From Planctomycetota bacterium (GTDB lineage: Bacteria > Planctomycetota > UBA1135 > UBA2386), in contig JADJWQ010000006.1 of the NCBI GenBank assembly GCA_016716265.1, positions 2,321,501-2,385,500 on the forward strand: a stretch of DNA of 64,000 nt, read 5' to 3'. Shown here piece after piece: positions 23,860-32,475 of this stretch; positions within the stretch are counted from its first letter, which is position 1; each line of letters starts with the position of its first letter. The notes beneath the pieces were generated by a model that saw only the letters and a list, made by a program, of their open reading frames with translations, did no database searches and had not been told where the DNA came from. The translations under genes and the position numbers were made by a program.

Positions 23860-26273
23860 GGGGTGGTCTCCGCGGTGCGCTGCGGCGGCTCGTCGTCGAA
23901 CGGCAACGTCGGGTGGCTACGGCGGCGCGCCTTCGCGGTGCGCGGCCGCGCGGCGGGCTGGTCGGCCGCGTCACGCTCGGCGGCGAGCGCCTCGCGCGCC
24001 TCGTCGTCGGTCAGCTCGAGGAACCGCGGCGGGAGCTTGGACGAGAGCGCACGGTGCGCGACCGCGTCGCCGAGGCGCGCGGCGTGGTACTGGGCGAGCC
24101 GCAGACAGAGCAGCGCGCGCTCCACCGCGGACGGCGGCAGGCAGGCAGCACGGTGCAGCAGGAAGCGCGCGAGCCGCGGACCGCCGGCGCGCAGCCCGGC
24201 GCCGGCGGCGAGCGCGCGCAGGTGCCGCTCGCCCGACTGCGCGCACAGGTCGCAGAGGTCGAGCAGCTCCTCGGCGCCGGCCGGGAGGTCGGCCGGCGTG
24301 ACCGACCGCAGGTCGACCGAGCCGGCGGGCAGCCGCACGAGCTCCTCGCCGACCGCGGTGGCGACGCGCGCGACGAAGGCGACGTCGGCGAGCCACTCGG
24401 CGGCCGTCGATGCCTCGACCCGGACCTCACCGTCGCGACCGAGGAGCTGCGCGACGAGCGAGCCGAGCGAGCGCACCCGGTGCGCGGAGCCGAGCAGCCC
24501 CTGCAGCTCCCCCTCGGCGGCGGCGCCGGCCGGCCCGCCGAGGTGGACCCGCACGCCGAGCAGGAACGCGCGCGCGTCCGGACTGCGGGCGCTCGGCAGT
24601 GCCTCGAGCGCGGCGAGGTCCTTCTCGCACAGGTGCGGCTTGCCGTTGCGCCAATGCCGCTGCAGCGCCGCGATCAGCAGGCGCATCCGCGCGGCGCGCA
24701 CGCGCGCGTCGACCGGCGCGAGCGCCTCGGCGCGCTCGACGTGGCCGAGCGCGAGCTTCAATGCACCGCGCGCCTCCGCCTCGCGCGCGCGCAGGAGCCA
24801 CGGCTCGACGTCGTCGGGCAGGGCCGCGGACCAGCGCTCGCACTCGGCGTCGCGGAGCTTGCGATCGGGGCCGTCCAATGCCTCGCACACCCGCGCGAAG
24901 CGCGCGGAGGTCGGGTCGAGCGCGGCGACGTGACGCAGCAGCTGGACGTGGGTGGGGAGACCGTCTCGCGCGATACCGGTGCGCCGCTCGAGATGGTCGA
25001 ACAGCGTGCTCCAGGCGAGCCACAGGGTCAGGAACTCGAGGTCGTCGTCGGAGACGCAGCGCTCGTGGTACTCGTCGAGCTCGCGCTCGACCGACCTGCC
25101 ACACTCCCACCGCTGGACCATGTGCAGCCCGAGCTTCTGCGCCGCCAGCACGACGAACACCGGCACGCCGCCCACGACCTGCTCCAGCGTGAGCGCGAGC
25201 TCGCGGTCGGCGAGCTTCCGGCACGTCGCCGGCTTCGGCACGAGCCACATCACCCAGGCGAATAAGCACTCGAACGGCTCGTGCGACACCAGCGCGAGCA
25301 TGCGCCACCAGTCGTCGCCGAGCGCGCGCGGGCCGGCACCCGCCCGGTCCGCGCAGTGCACCGCCGACTCCGGGTCGCAATGCTCCGCGACCCAGCGCAG
25401 GAAGCGCAGCAGCGGGCGGCGCCCCAGCGGCTTCAGCGCGACGAAGGTCGCCTCGAGGGCGGCGAAGAACTCGCGGTTGCTGACCTCGCGATCGTCGAGC
25501 GGCCGCGCCGCGACGACCGCCGCGGGCGCGGTGCCGACCAGCCGCTCGACCGCGCGCCGCTGCGCGCCACTCGGCGGCAACGGCCGCTCGAACAGCGCGG
25601 CGAGCAGCACGTCGCGGCCGGGCGCGACCGCGTCGTCGCCGGCGATCGCCGCGAGCTGCTGCAGGCAGCGCGCGTCGTCGTGGCCGTGGAACGCGTCGAG
25701 CGCCAGCACGAACGCCCGCCACGCGACGAGCGGCGAGCGGCGCCCGACCGCGCGCAGCGCCTCGCGGCCGGCGTCGTCGAGCGCACCGGCGGCCGCCTGC
25801 GCGAAGGCCGCGGCGACCCCTGCCGCGGCGGTGCGCAGCGGGTCGTCGGCCGGCAGCGCGGCGCAGTCGGCGATCCAGGCCGGGTCGCGCACGGTGCGCC
25901 GGAGCTCGGCGCCGAGCGCGTCGCGCTGGTCGGGCTCGTCGCGCCAGCGGCCGAGCAGCACGGACAGGTCGCCGCTCGCGTGCGCGACGTCGAGCGACGC
26001 CGTCGCCCACAGCTCGGCGCGGTCGGGGAAGCGCGCCTGCGCGACCGCGACGACCTCGGCGGCCTCGCGCAGCATGCCGGACCGGCTCAGGTCGGCGATC
26101 CGCGCGGCGTAGGCATCGGCGAGCAGCGCGTCTGCCGCCGGGCCGGGCTGGCGCTTGGCGAGGTCCTTCGCCTCCTTCAGCGCGGACATCGAGCGACCGT
26201 CGGCGAGCTTCGCCCGCACGCTCGCGACCACCGCGTCGGCGTCCTGACCGGCACTGCGCTTCGTCCGACCCAA
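23856..26273 (-). CDS. Large helical-repeat (TPR-like) protein heading the Hsp70 operon
   Basis: The product is 805 aa and almost entirely alpha-helical. TPR/Sel1-like Ala-rich helical pairs occur near the N-terminus (MSALKEAKDLAKRQP, ADALLADAYAARIADLSR) and again at ~520-620 (AREAEARGALKLALGHVERAEALAP). The C-terminal tail is basic and low-complexity (RPRTAKARRRSH). No signal peptide is seen, so it should be cytoplasmic. It is the first gene of the chaperone operon and is coupled to the J-domain gene. It probably recruits clients or scaffolds the Hsp70 machine. An 88-bp gap separates its start from the VIT/vWA operon upstream. Confidence 0.78.
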   Translation of the reverse strand: MGRTKRSAGQDADAVVASVRAKLADGRSMSALKEAKDLAKRQPGPAADALLADAYAARIADLSRSGMLREAAEVVAVAQARFPDRAELWATASLDVAHASGDLSVLLGRWRDEPDQRDALGAELRRTVRDPAWIADCAALPADDPLRTAAAGVAAAFAQAAAGALDDAGREALRAVGRRSPLVAWRAFVLALDAFHGHDDARCLQQLAAIAGDDAVAPGRDVLLAALFERPLPPSGAQRRAVERLVGTAPAAVVAARPLDDREVSNREFFAALEATFVALKPLGRRPLLRFLRWVAEHCDPESAVHCADRAGAGPRALGDDWWRMLALVSHEPFECLFAWVMWLVPKPATCRKLADRELALTLEQVVGGVPVFVVLAAQKLGLHMVQRWECGRSVERELDEYHERCVSDDDLEFLTLWLAWSTLFDHLERRTGIARDGLPTHVQLLRHVAALDPTSARFARVCEALDGPDRKLRDAECERWSAALPDDVEPWLLRAREAEARGALKLALGHVERAEALAPVDARVRAARMRLLIAALQRHWRNGKPHLCEKDLAALEALPSARSPDARAFLLGVRVHLGGPAGAAAEGELQGLLGSAHRVRSLGSLVAQLLGRDGEVRVEASTAAEWLADVAFVARVATAVGEELVRLPAGSVDLRSVTPADLPAGAEELLDLCDLCAQSGERHLRALAAGAGLRAGGPRLARFLLHRAACLPPSAVERALLCLRLAQYHAARLGDAVAHRALSSKLPPRFLELTDDEAREALAAERDAADQPAARPRTAKARRRSHPTLPFDDEPPQRTAETTP

Positions 26274-26363
26274 GGTGGGCCCCTTCTACCAGCCGCCGGT
26301 CGCGGCCGCGACGGATTCCGCGACACCCCGGCCGCGGCGCAGCGCGGTCGGACGCAACACGCC

Positions 26364-28454
26364 TCAGCCGCCGCCGACCGCGGTCTCGTAGCGCACGCCG
26401 CGCGGCGTCGGCACCGGCACGCCCACCGTCGTGCCGTGGTCGCCCGGCGTGACCGCCGTCGCATCGACCGCGACGAACGACGTGAAGTCCGACGCGAGGC
26501 CGTAGGCGAGCGCGAGCGCACGGATCTCGTCGGCGAGCTCGGCGGGCGTCGCGACGTAGCTGCGCGCGTCGTTCAGCGAGCGGATGCGCGCGCGCGCCCA
26601 CAGCCTGGCGAGCGCGGGGTGGTCGACCGCGGCGCCGACCGGCACGTCGAAGGTCAGCGGCCGCGCACCGACCCGCCCGCTGACGCGCACCCGGGTCGGC
26701 AGCTCGCCGCGCACGCGGCCGTGCACGACGAGCGGTCGGCCGACGAACAGGTCCGGCAGCCGCGCCGGCTCGACGTCGCGCACGTCCGCGCCGCCCCAGT
26801 CGATTCTCAGCTCGGCGACGGCGGGTCGCTCGAGCCGCCGGAACAGCGCATCGACCTGCTCGGCAGCGGAGTCGTCGAGGCCGAGGTAGGCGGCGACGCC
26901 GCGGCCGAGCGACGCCATGCGCTCGAGCAGGTAGCGGTTGGTCGCGGAGCCGACGCCGACGCTGAAGATGCGCGAGTCGCCGACGTTGGCGTGGACCGCG
27001 CGCAGGATGTCGGTCTCGTTGCCGATGTAGCCGTCGGTCATGAACGCGACGATCCGCCGCCGGCCGGCCTCGACCGGCGGGGCGAGCGCCGCGACGATGC
27101 CGCGCTCCATCATCGTGCCGCCGGTCGCGTCGAGGCCATCGACGTAGCGCAGTGCGCGGCGGCGGGCGTCGGGGGTGGCCCGCAATGGCGCGGCGCCGAG
27201 CGCCGACGCCGAATCGCTGAAGCGGATGATCTGGAAGGTGTCGTCCGGGCCGAGCCGATCGATGCAGCGGCGGATCGCGCGCTTGCACGCGGCGAGCGGC
27301 TCGCCGCTCATGCTGCCGGAGCAGTCGACGACGAACACCATCTCGCGCGGCTGTGGCGGCTCGTCGGTCACCTGCGCCGGCGGCTCCAGCAGCATCGTGA
27401 ACCAGCCCTCGCCGCTGGCCGGGTCGCGGTGCACGGCCACGGCACCCTGCAGGCCGTCGCCGGCGGTGCGGTAGCGCAGCACGAAGTCGCGGTTCGGCAC
27501 GTCGTCGCCGTCTCGCAATGCGATCTCGGCGTGCGCGGTGCCCTCGCGACGGACGGTGATCGGGTGCGTCGGGCTCTCGATCGCCGCGAGCGGCAGGCCG
27601 GTGTCGAGCGTCAGCCGGATGCCGATCCGATGGTCGCTGTCGAGGTGCGGCGGCAGGTAGGCGACCTCGGTCGGCTGCCCGGACGTGCCCTCGGCGCCGT
27701 ACGGGACCGCGGCGACGCCGCCGGTCGTGCCCGGCGGCACGAAGCGGGGGCCGACGACGGTCGGCACGACCATCTCGAATGCGCCGTCGCGCCACGCCAG
27801 CGTCTGGAACCAGGTCGTCTCGACGTCGATCCGCTGGCCGGGCTCGATGTTGGCGACCGACTGCGTGAAGACGTTCGGCCGCTCCTGGCTCAGCAGCGAC
27901 GCCCGATAGCCCTGCGCGCGCGCGGCCTCGTAGATGCGCCGCGCCTCCTCGCGCTCGCGCACGATGCCGCGGATCCGACGCTCGCCGATCACCATCACGA
28001 AGTCGCTGACCGCGGCGTCCTGCGGCAGCGGGAACACGTAGACCGCCTCGATCTTGCTCGCGTACGGATTGGTGAACACCTGCGTCAGGGTCACCGACGC
28101 GACATTGAGCTGGACGCGCCCGACGACATCGGTGCGCTCGAGCGGCAATGCGACGCCGGACGGATGGCCGTCGAGCTTCGCGCGCAATGCAGCGATGCGA
28201 TCCGGGCCGTAGGCGACGCGCGAGCCGTCCGGTCGCTCGACGACGACGACCTCGTCGGCGTCGCCGAAGCCACCGGCTGCGGGGGCGGCCTCCCCGAGGA
28301 GCCCGGGCTCGCCGGCTTCCAGATCGTATCCGTACGAGTCGTACTGGGCCTCCGCCGGACCACTCGACAGCCCGCCATCACCAGCGGGTCCACTGCAACC
28401 CCCGAGAGCGACGCCGACCGCGACCGCCCACACCCATCCGATTCGCTTCATCAT
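26364..28454 (-). CDS. Lipoprotein with VIT and von Willebrand A domains
   Basis: The product is 696 aa with a lipoprotein signal (VAVGVALGGCSG). The VIT (vault/inter-alpha-trypsin) domain lies at ~100-235 (VTLTQVFTNPYASKIEAVYVFPL, REREEARRIYEAARAQG, RPNVFTQSVANIEPG). The vWA domain is at ~335-500, with a complete MIDAS: DCSGSMSG, the TGGT region and TDGYIG. The C-terminal part (ARIRSLNDARSYV, LALAYGLASDFTSFVAVD) is the typical inter-alpha-trypsin-like tail. The protein is probably a surface metal-dependent protein-protein adhesion module. Start: two adjacent ATGs; I use the first because it overlaps the previous stop by 4 nt. It is the last gene of an operon led by an ECF sigma factor. Confidence 0.9.
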   Translation of the reverse strand: MMKRIGWVWAVAVGVALGGCSGPAGDGGLSSGPAEAQYDSYGYDLEAGEPGLLGEAAPAAGGFGDADEVVVVERPDGSRVAYGPDRIAALRAKLDGHPSGVALPLERTDVVGRVQLNVASVTLTQVFTNPYASKIEAVYVFPLPQDAAVSDFVMVIGERRIRGIVREREEARRIYEAARAQGYRASLLSQERPNVFTQSVANIEPGQRIDVETTWFQTLAWRDGAFEMVVPTVVGPRFVPPGTTGGVAAVPYGAEGTSGQPTEVAYLPPHLDSDHRIGIRLTLDTGLPLAAIESPTHPITVRREGTAHAEIALRDGDDVPNRDFVLRYRTAGDGLQGAVAVHRDPASGEGWFTMLLEPPAQVTDEPPQPREMVFVVDCSGSMSGEPLAACKRAIRRCIDRLGPDDTFQIIRFSDSASALGAAPLRATPDARRRALRYVDGLDATGGTMMERGIVAALAPPVEAGRRRIVAFMTDGYIGNETDILRAVHANVGDSRIFSVGVGSATNRYLLERMASLGRGVAAYLGLDDSAAEQVDALFRRLERPAVAELRIDWGGADVRDVEPARLPDLFVGRPLVVHGRVRGELPTRVRVSGRVGARPLTFDVPVGAAVDHPALARLWARARIRSLNDARSYVATPAELADEIRALALAYGLASDFTSFVAVDATAVTPGDHGTTVGVPVPTPRGVRYETAVGGG

Positions 28455-28945
28455 CGATCTCCCCGGCGTCGGATCTGCACGTCGACCCGGATCCGCTCCC
28501 CACGAACATTGGTCGCGACGGCATTGCGCACGTCCCAGCGCGCGCCGTCGCCACCCTGCTCCATCACGTGGACGCGCGCGACCCGCACGCGACCGCTCGG
28601 AAACTCCTGTCCCTGCGCCAGCGCGGCGAGAATGACGCGCCCGCCGTGCAATGCGGCGGGGTCGTAGCGCGGCGCATCGCGGAACGCTGCCGGATCGCCA
28701 CCCTCGATGCCGACGACGAGGCCGGCCGCGAGGACGAGCTCCGCCTGCCAGCCGGCGAGGTCCTGCGCGCCGACGTCGGCGAACACGTCGAGCGAGGCGA
28801 AGGTCGGCTGCTGCGCGCGCCCGCGCGCGGTCGCGTCGGGCAAGCCTGGCTCGGCCGGCCCGCCCGCCGCGAGCAGCATCGCGAGCGCGACGCCGGCGGC
28901 GAGCCGCGCGGCCCACGCACGTCTGCCGTCCCGCGCGCGGAGCAT
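28451..28945 (-). CDS. Secreted protein of the ECF/VIT operon, unknown function
   Basis: The product is 164 aa with a signal peptide (AAGVALAMLLAAGGPAEP). The mature part is a single small domain (ASLDVFADVGAQDLAGWQAELVL, then VILAALAQGQEFPSGRVRVARVHV) with a pattern resembling cohesin-type or PEP-CTERM-associated beta proteins. Start and stop both overlap their neighbours. It may be recognised by, or anchor, the EF-hand/dockerin-like protein encoded just before it. Confidence 0.7.
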   Translation of the reverse strand: MLRARDGRRAWAARLAAGVALAMLLAAGGPAEPGLPDATARGRAQQPTFASLDVFADVGAQDLAGWQAELVLAAGLVVGIEGGDPAAFRDAPRYDPAALHGGRVILAALAQGQEFPSGRVRVARVHVMEQGGDGARWDVRNAVATNVRGERIRVDVQIRRRGDR

Positions 28946-29313
28946 CAGCCACCCCCCTGCGCGCCCAGCGCGACGATCCTGGTCAGCATCAGCTCGGCGT
29001 CGCCGCGGTCGACGCGGCCGTCGCCGTCGACGTCGAAGCGCGCGGTGTCGTGCTCGAACCCTGCCGCCACGCGCCACGCATCGGCGACGTCGAACGGCCG
29101 CGGCGGCGTGCCGGATGCGTGCACACCGAGCCACGCGGCGACCAGCACCACCGCGGCGGCGGCCGCGATCTGCGCGAGGCGCAGCCGCCGGCGCCGCGCG
29201 AACGCGCGCGCGGCTGCTGCCCCGGCGCCGAGCACCGCGGCGTCGACCGCGGGCGGGATCGCCGGGTCCGGCCCGTGCAGTCGCGTGGTGAGCAGCTCCT
29301 CGAGGTCGTCCAT
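28945..29313 (-). CDS. Membrane protein with C-terminal EF-hand/dockerin-like motif; possible anti-sigma factor
   Basis: The product is 122 aa. Residues 1-45 are cytoplasmic-looking (MDDLEELLTTRLHG...ARRRRLRLAQ), a transmembrane helix follows (IAAAAAVVLVAAWLGV), and the outer part ends in DVDGDGRVDRGDAELMLTRI, a dockerin or EF-hand calcium loop. Position directly after an ECF sigma gene and the inside-membrane-outside layout suggest an anti-sigma role. No zinc anti-sigma motif (HxxxCxxC) is present. The stop shares a base with the next ATG (TGATG). Confidence 0.7.
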   Translation of the reverse strand: MDDLEELLTTRLHGPDPAIPPAVDAAVLGAGAAAARAFARRRRLRLAQIAAAAAVVLVAAWLGVHASGTPPRPFDVADAWRVAAGFEHDTARFDVDGDGRVDRGDAELMLTRIVALGAQGGG

Positions 29314-29346
29314 CGGGCCGTGAGGGGCCGGACGACTGCCCGGGGT

Positions 29347-29865
29347 TCACTCCGCAGCGAGTTTTTCGCGGAGCTGCCGCAGCGCGTGGTGCAGGCGCGA
29401 CTTGACGGTGCCGAGCGGGACGCCGAGCGCGGTGGCGATCTCCTCCAGGCTCAAGCCGTCGGCGAAGCGGAGGCCGAGGACCTCCTGCTGCAGCTCGCCC
29501 AGGTCTGCGAACCACGCACGCACGTCGGCCGGGAAGCCGGGCAGCACGGCCGGCTCGGTCGTCGCGTCGAGCGGCTGCGGCGCGCGCGCCCGCCGCCGGC
29601 GCCGGTCGGCTGCGAGGTGCTTCGCGACCGGGTAGAGCAGCGTGCTCAGCCGGTGGCGCAGGGCGAGCCCGGGCGCGCGGTCGATCAGCCACGCGAAGGT
29701 GTCTTGCAGCACGTCGAGCGCCTCGTCGTGATCGGCTCCGCCGAAGCGCAGCGCGACGCGCATCACGAACGCGCGGTGGCGGTGGTAGAGCGCCGCGAAC
29801 GCCGCCGCGTCGCCGCGCCGGAACGCGTCGAGCAGCTCGGCGTCGCTGCGCGGGTCGTCGGCCAC
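29347..29865 (-). CDS. ECF RNA polymerase sigma factor
   Basis: The product is 172 aa. Region 2 is DAELLDAFRRGDAAAFAALYHRH with the following helices to LDVLQDTFAWL; region 4 is LGLRFADGLSLEEIATAL and VPLGTVKSRLHHALRQLREKL, the -35-binding helix-turn-helix. It directs RNA polymerase to a small regulon. It heads an operon with a membrane EF-hand protein, a secreted protein and a VIT/vWA lipoprotein, so it probably controls envelope functions in response to an outside signal. The upstream gap to the dehydrogenase gene is only 10 bp, so its promoter may lie inside that gene. Confidence 0.93.
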   Translation of the reverse strand: MADDPRSDAELLDAFRRGDAAAFAALYHRHRAFVMRVALRFGGADHDEALDVLQDTFAWLIDRAPGLALRHRLSTLLYPVAKHLAADRRRRRARAPQPLDATTEPAVLPGFPADVRAWFADLGELQQEVLGLRFADGLSLEEIATALGVPLGTVKSRLHHALRQLREKLAAE

Positions 29866-29875
29866 GGGTCGCGCG

Positions 29876-31651
29876 TCAGTAGCCGGCCCGCTTGTCGACG
29901 ACGTTCAACAGCGGCTCGCCATGCGCGAAGCGGCGGACGTTCTCGACGAACAGGTCGGCCTCGCGCTCGTCGGTCGCGCGCGACGATCCGGAGACGTGCG
30001 GCGTGACGACGACGTCGGGGCGCGCCCACAGCGGGTGCGACGCGGGCAGCGGCTCGGGGTCGACGACGTCGAGGCCGGCGCCGCCGAGCCGACCCGCGTC
30101 GAGCGCCGCGACGAGCGCGGCGGTGTCGACGATCGCGCCGCGCGACACGTTGATCAGCAGCGCCCCGCGCGGCAGCAGTGCGAGGCGGCGGGCGTCGAGC
30201 AGGCCGCGCGTCGCGTCGGTCAGCGGCAGGCAGACGACGACGACGTCGGCCTCGGGCAGGACGGCGTCGAGCTCGGCGGGCGGCGCGATGCGCTCGACGA
30301 AGTCCGGACGCGGCTCGGTCGCGACGTCGACGGCGAGCACGCGCATCTCGAACGCGGCGGCGCGGCGCGCGACCGCGGTGCCGATCCCGCCGAGGCCGAG
30401 CACCAGCAGCGTGCTGCCCGCGAGCTCGTCGCGCGCGCGACCGGCCTGCGGGGCCCAGCGCGACTCGCGCTGCGCGTCGCGGTGTGCGCCGAGGTCACGC
30501 GTCAATGCGAGCAGCAGACCGAACGCGTGCTCGGCGATCGTCGCGCCGGAGGCACCGCGCATGTTGGTCAGCACGATCGCGTCGTCGTCGCGCAGACGCT
30601 GCACGGCCAGCACGCGCTCGACGCCTGCCGACCAGGCCTGCGCCCAACGCAGCCGGGTCGCGGCGGCGACGAAGGCGTCGCTGCAGAATGCCGCGTCGGC
30701 CGCGTGGACCGTGGGCGCGGCGGCGAGCGCCGCAGCGGCATCGCGCGCCTCGACGAGCGTGACGTTCGGGGCGGCCGCGTGCAGGCGTTCGCGGATTGCG
30801 GCGGGCAGCGGCCGCACGAGGATCCGCAGCGGCGGTGGCGCCGCGGGATCGACCGGCAGCGCGACGCACGCGCCCCGCAGTGAGCCGAGCGCGGTGCGGT
30901 CCGGCGCCGTCGCGGCGGGCTCGCGGTCGAGCGCGGCGAGCCAGCCGGCGATCGGCGACCGCTCGTCGACCGGCCCGCGCAGCGGCACCACCGGCGCACG
31001 GACGTCGCTCCACTCGGCGAGCGCGGCGCGCCACGCGCGCGGATCGGGGGCCGCAGCGATCGCGCCGGCGTCCGGGGTCACGCCGAGCGGGCCCAGGCAC
31101 AGCAGCGCGGGTGCCGGCACGCAGGCGACGAGCCCCGCGCCGCGCGTCGCGGTGTCGCCCACCGCGCGCAGGTGCAGCGACACCGGGAAGCGCTCGCCGG
31201 CGTCGAGCTCGAACGCGGCGCGGCCGTCGCAGACGATGCGCTGCGTGGTGACGGTCGCGAGGACGTCGACCGAGCGGCCGACGACGAGGCGACTGCGGAA
31301 GTGGGCGGCGTGGGCGCTGCCCGCGTGGACGATCGCGCAGTGCGCGGGGTCGGGCGGCGCGGAGCTCTCCGGCCAGGCGCCATCGGCGAGCACGACGACG
31401 AGCGTCTCGCGCGCGGTGCCGCGCAATGCGGCCGTGGCGAGCAGTCCCTCCGGGAACGCCGGGTCGAAAACGAGCTGCCGGTCGCCGAGCGTCAGCCAGG
31501 CGACGTTCACGGCACCGCGTGCGGTCGTCGCGACCTCGGCGACGGAGCCGCCCGGCAATGCGTGCACTCGCTGCGCAGGCGCCGCTGCGAGCCAGACCGT
31601 CATTGCCAGGACGATCGAGAGGCAGCGGAACGTGGCGCGGTCGCGAAGCAT
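29876..31651 (-). CDS. Exported fusion of a degenerate beta-lactamase-fold-like domain and a D-2-hydroxyacid dehydrogenase
   Basis: The product is 591 aa. ATG 31651 has GGAGGAG 8 nt upstream. Residues 1-27 are a clear signal peptide (LSIVLAMTVWLAAAPAQ). Residues ~30-220 (VNVAWLTLGDRQLVFDPAF, TLVVVLAD) look like a metallo-beta-lactamase fold without the metal-binding HxHxDH. Residues ~280-591 are a 2-hydroxyacid dehydrogenase: Rossmann GLGGIGTAVARR, VVVCLPLTDATRGLLD, NVSRGAIVDTAALV and TPHVSG, with the catalytic Arg in INVSRG and His in PHVSG. A secreted NAD-dependent dehydrogenase is unexpected, because NAD(H) is cytoplasmic. Confidence 0.75.
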   Translation of the reverse strand: MLRDRATFRCLSIVLAMTVWLAAAPAQRVHALPGGSVAEVATTARGAVNVAWLTLGDRQLVFDPAFPEGLLATAALRGTARETLVVVLADGAWPESSAPPDPAHCAIVHAGSAHAAHFRSRLVVGRSVDVLATVTTQRIVCDGRAAFELDAGERFPVSLHLRAVGDTATRGAGLVACVPAPALLCLGPLGVTPDAGAIAAAPDPRAWRAALAEWSDVRAPVVPLRGPVDERSPIAGWLAALDREPAATAPDRTALGSLRGACVALPVDPAAPPPLRILVRPLPAAIRERLHAAAPNVTLVEARDAAAALAAAPTVHAADAAFCSDAFVAAATRLRWAQAWSAGVERVLAVQRLRDDDAIVLTNMRGASGATIAEHAFGLLLALTRDLGAHRDAQRESRWAPQAGRARDELAGSTLLVLGLGGIGTAVARRAAAFEMRVLAVDVATEPRPDFVERIAPPAELDAVLPEADVVVVCLPLTDATRGLLDARRLALLPRGALLINVSRGAIVDTAALVAALDAGRLGGAGLDVVDPEPLPASHPLWARPDVVVTPHVSGSSRATDEREADLFVENVRRFAHGEPLLNVVDKRAGY

Positions 31652-31692
31652 GGCAGCGATCTCCTCCGGCCGAGCGTGACACATCGTGCCGG

Positions 31693-32472
31693 TCAATACA
31701 ACGACAGCGTCGAGCCGTCGGCCAGCCGCGCCGACGGCTGCGCCCGGATGCTGCGGATTCCGAAGCGCGAGCGCTCCGCCGCGCGCGCGAGGCGCACGCG
31801 GATGCGGTCGGCGACGCGCGCGGGGGCGGCGACGGTCGGCGGTGGGGCGGCATCGAGACCGAGCAGCGCACGAGCCGCGCGGACCAGGCGGCGACGCCGC
31901 ACGTGGATCGGATCGAATCCGTACCAGCCCGGGTCCATCACGACGAAGCGGGCGCCGCGCCGGGCGGCCCGCTCGCGCAGCGCGGCGTCCAGCGCTGCGG
32001 CGCGGTACAGCGCGGTCGCACGCGGGACCGGGCAGCCGGGCACGACCAACGTGCGGACGAACGCGTAGCGGAGCGGGCCGACGGCGTCGAGCCGTTGCAC
32101 CGGCAGCCCGGCGATCGCCAGCTCGGTGGCGTGTGGAGCGAGGCGGTCGAGCGCGCGGTCGATCCAGCCGAGGATGCGCGCGACGTCGTGGCCGTAGAGC
32201 ACGTCGTTGCCCACGTCGCAGACGATCGCGAGCGTCGGGCACCGCGGCGCGGCCGCGAGCTCGCGCCACAGACCACAGGCGTCGATGCCGGGCAGGCCGC
32301 GCCACAGGAACCGGCTCGGCGCACCGAACGAGCGGCCGAAGCCGGCCGCGGCGAGCACGTCGACCGGGGCGCCGGCGCGACGGCGCGCCAGATCGACGAG
32401 CCGCGGCAGCATGCGCGTCAGATTGCTCGCGCCGAGCGCGACGATGCGGCGCGGCGGGTCGGACCGGGGCAT
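31693..32472 (-). CDS. SGNH/GDSL-like hydrolase
   Basis: The product is 259 aa. Block I (IVALGASNLTR, Ser in GAS), block III (DVGNDVLYG, Asn) and a C-terminal DPIHV (Asp/His) fit an SGNH esterase fold. No signal peptide is seen, so it is cytoplasmic or exported by another route. It lies 42 bp before the dehydrogenase gene and 3 bp after the thioredoxin gene on the same strand, so the three may form a transcription unit. The substrate is unknown. Confidence 0.65.
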   Translation of the reverse strand: MPRSDPPRRIVALGASNLTRMLPRLVDLARRRAGAPVDVLAAAGFGRSFGAPSRFLWRGLPGIDACGLWRELAAAPRCPTLAIVCDVGNDVLYGHDVARILGWIDRALDRLAPHATELAIAGLPVQRLDAVGPLRYAFVRTLVVPGCPVPRATALYRAAALDAALRERAARRGARFVVMDPGWYGFDPIHVRRRRLVRAARALLGLDAAPPPTVAAPARVADRIRVRLARAAERSRFGIRSIRAQPSARLADGSTLSLY

Positions 32473-32475
32473 CGG

